This document shows positions 8,041 through 9,335 of a DNA stretch of 9,335 bases, piece by piece. This DNA comes from Phenylobacterium sp. (GTDB lineage Bacteria; Pseudomonadota; Alphaproteobacteria; Caulobacterales; Caulobacteraceae). The stretch spans positions 1-9,335 of the forward strand of contig JANXXA010000556.1 of NCBI GenBank assembly GCA_025350885.1. The letters run 5' to 3'. A program made the translations under genes and the position numbers. Numbering within the stretch: position 1 is the stretch's first letter; the number at the start of each line of letters is the position of its first letter. The notes below the pieces were generated by a model, which was given only the letters and a program-made list of their open reading frames with translations, did not search any database and was not told the DNA's origin.

Positions 8041-8046
8041 CCTATA
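8041..8046 (-). promoter_or_regulatory. possible -10 element for msrA
   Basis: TATAGG on the minus strand lies 45 bp before the msrA ATG. The best upstream -35-like sequence (TTGTAA) is 20 bp away, which is too far for a standard promoter, so this is only a weak candidate. Confidence 0.2.
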
Positions 8047-8065
8047 CGCTGCCCAGACCCAGGCG

Positions 8066-8100
8066 GTTACAAGGCGTAACGCGCCCGCCCACGCGGCGGG
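8066..8100 (-). terminator. tandem hairpins after the alcohol dehydrogenase gene, probable terminator region
   Basis: Two hairpins follow the stop codon in the minus-strand RNA. The first (8100-8084) pairs CCCGCC with GGCGGG around 5 nt, beginning 10 nt after the stop. The second (8080-8066) pairs GTTAC with GTAAC around 5 nt. There is no U run. They probably mark the 3' end of the dehydrogenase transcript and separate it from msrA; the GTTAC repeat could instead be a regulator site for msrA, about 70 bp from its start. Confidence 0.4.
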
Positions 8101-8110
8101 AAGAGGCACC

Positions 8111-9335
8111 CTAATTCGCCGCTACCGCTCCCGGCAGCGGCTCGCCCCGGCCCTGGGAAATCAGGAACGCGCGGATATCCTCCACCTGGTCCGGTTTCAG
8201 GAAGCGCGAGAAGCTGACCATGCCGTTGTGCGCACGCACCCCCTTGATCACCACCGAGTTGAAGTCTTCGGCCGTGGTAATCATCGGCGAACGCTTCAGA
8301 TCCGGCAGCCACGAGCCCGTGGCGTTGGCGCCATGGCAGACTTGGCAGTTGTTGTTGAAGGTGACGTAGCCGCGTTTGGCGTCGCCCTTCGAGCTCACCT
8401 TGGTCAGGTCGATGGCGGGCTGCGCCGGCAGCACGAAGTCCGCCGCCTTGGCCGTTCCGCCCAGCTTGAACACCAGGAGCCGGCCCGGCAGCCGTGGCCG
8501 CTTGGGCAGCAACGACGGGGCCGAAACCTGACCGCCGCCGCCCGAGCCGACCATCAGCGCCACATATTGCACGCCGCCCACCTCATAGGTCATCGGCGGC
8601 GCGATCACCGCGTTGCCGGTGGGATAGGCCCACAGCTGTTTGCCGTTGGTCGCGTCATAGGCATAGACCTGCCCCTCGGCCGCGCCCTGGAAGACCAGGC
8701 CGCCGCCCGTGGCCAGCACGCCGGCGTTCCAGAAATAGGGGCGCTGGACGGTCCACACCGCCTTCTGCGCCACCGGGTCCCAGGCGATCAGGCTGCCCTT
8801 GATCATCGCCGCCATCGCCTTGGTCTGGTCCGCCGTCATCGGCGCGGCGTTGGCCAGGAGGTTGACCCCCAGGTTCCAGGCGCCGGGCTTGTATGCGAAG
8901 CTCGGATCGTTCTGGAAGGCGAACGGCATCTGCTGGGCCGGAATATAGACCAGCCCGGTCTTCGGGCTGAAGGCCATCGGATGCCAGTTGTGCGCCCCCA
9001 GCGGCGCCGGCATCTGCAATTCGACCTTGTCCTTGTAGCGGGCAGACGGGTTTTCCACCGGCCGGCCGGTGGCGATGTCGATGCTGGACGCCCAGGTCAC
9101 CGGCACGAAGTTCTTGGCCGACAAGAGCTTCCCGTTGGTCCGGTCGATCACATAGAAAAAGCCGTTCTTCGGCGCCTGCATCAGCACCTTGTGCGCCGCG
9201 CCGGCGATGGTCAGGTCGGCCAGGATCATCGGCTGCACCGCCGAATAGTCCCAGCTCTCGCCGGGGTTCACCTGATAGTGCCAGACGTATTCGCCGGTGT
9301 CGGCCTTCACCGCGACGATCGACGAGACGAACAGG
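8111..9335 (-). CDS. PQQ-dependent alcohol dehydrogenase with C-terminal cytochrome c domain (quinohaemoprotein); partial, N-terminus outside window
   Basis: The frame is open to the right edge, so only the last 407 residues are seen of a protein usually about 690-740 long; the GTG at 9310 is internal. The visible part begins in LFVSSIVAVKADTGEYVWHYQ. It continues through beta-propeller blades with their tryptophan-docking repeats (for example AWDPVAQKAVW and YAYDATNGKQLWAYPTG). The catalytic-base motif is WDYS (9253-9242); its Asp is encoded at 9248-9250. Serine two residues after that Asp, where lanthanide enzymes have Asp, points to a calcium cofactor. After a linker, the haem-binding CQVCH (8347-8333) and a likely axial Met in HNGMVSF form a class I cytochrome c domain. 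Such type II enzymes oxidise primary alcohols in the periplasm and pass electrons internally to haem c, then to the respiratory chain. The signal peptide and vicinal Cys pair lie outside the window. Confidence 0.95.
   Translation of the reverse strand, partial: LFVSSIVAVKADTGEYVWHYQVNPGESWDYSAVQPMILADLTIAGAAHKVLMQAPKNGFFYVIDRTNGKLLSAKNFVPVTWASSIDIATGRPVENPSARYKDKVELQMPAPLGAHNWHPMAFSPKTGLVYIPAQQMPFAFQNDPSFAYKPGAWNLGVNLLANAAPMTADQTKAMAAMIKGSLIAWDPVAQKAVWTVQRPYFWNAGVLATGGGLVFQGAAEGQVYAYDATNGKQLWAYPTGNAVIAPPMTYEVGGVQYVALMVGSGGGGQVSAPSLLPKRPRLPGRLLVFKLGGTAKAADFVLPAQPAIDLTKVSSKGDAKRGYVTFNNNCQVCHGANATGSWLPDLKRSPMITTAEDFNSVVIKGVRAHNGMVSFSRFLKPDQVEDIRAFLISQGRGEPLPGAVAAN

Noticed and set aside
8041..8077. 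A full sigma-70 promoter for msrA (TTGTAA with TATAGG)
   Set aside because: The spacer is 20 bp, beyond the usual 16-19 bp, and the -35-like bases are part of the GTTAC/GTAAC hairpin; only the -10-like element was kept, at low confidence.
6445..8079. A 544-codon plus-strand open frame across the receptor start, the intergenic region and msrA
   Set aside because: It runs antisense to two well-supported genes and through their control region, and the product is Arg/Pro/Ala-rich without domains. It is a composition artefact.
3855..9335. A lanthanide or PQQ uptake system made of the receptor plus the PQQ dehydrogenase
   Set aside because: The dehydrogenase has Ser at the lanthanide-diagnostic position, the receptor is of the large Oar-like type, and no other uptake or PQQ synthesis gene is present.

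Overview
The window is GC-rich, gene-dense bacterial DNA. Its gene set points to an alphaproteobacterium, with Caulobacterales (Caulobacter/Phenylobacterium type) or Sphingomonadales as the best guesses. It carries a very large TonB-dependent receptor with a carboxypeptidase-regulatory-like N-terminus, a PQQ- and haem-dependent alcohol dehydrogenase, an exported MsrA and an agmatine-to-putrescine operon. This placement is inference: no rRNA or other taxonomic marker is present.

Layout. Two genes lie on the plus strand: the C-terminal part of a MaoC/hydratase-2 enoyl-CoA hydratase (1-510, entering from the left edge) and an exported class A acid phosphatase of the PAP2 superfamily (503-1309). 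All other genes are on the minus strand. Reading right to left in transcription order they are: a PQQ alcohol dehydrogenase with C-terminal cytochrome c domain (9335-8111, entering from the right edge), exported peptide-methionine sulfoxide reductase MsrA (7995-7417), an Oar-like TonB-dependent receptor (7205-3855), agmatine deiminase AguA (3717-2719), N-carbamoylputrescine amidase AguB (2722-1844) and a RimJ/RimL-type GNAT acetyltransferase (1833-1306). The GNAT and the phosphatase converge and overlap by 4 bp at their stop codons.

How the genes work together. aguA, aguB and the GNAT gene form a tight operon (4-bp ATGA overlap, then a 10-bp gap). The first two complete agmatine -> N-carbamoylputrescine -> putrescine; the acetyltransferase's substrate is unknown. 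The alcohol dehydrogenase, MsrA and receptor all act outside the cytoplasm: periplasmic alcohol oxidation, repair of oxidised methionines in exported proteins, and outer-membrane uptake. They are separated by gaps of 115 and 211 bp containing hairpins, so they need not be one operon.

Non-coding DNA. No gap exceeds 211 bp. The richest is 7206-7416 upstream of the receptor. It holds a near-perfect 22-bp palindrome (a possible operator), a 14-bp perfect palindrome, a hairpin in the probable leader and a hairpin after msrA. GC-rich hairpins sharing a CCCGCC/GGCGGG stem core follow three of the minus-strand stop codons. I see no mobile element, CRISPR array, tRNA or rRNA. Most of the window is recognisable metabolism and transport; the least explained parts are the receptor, its upstream control region, and the role of the acetyltransferase in the polyamine operon.
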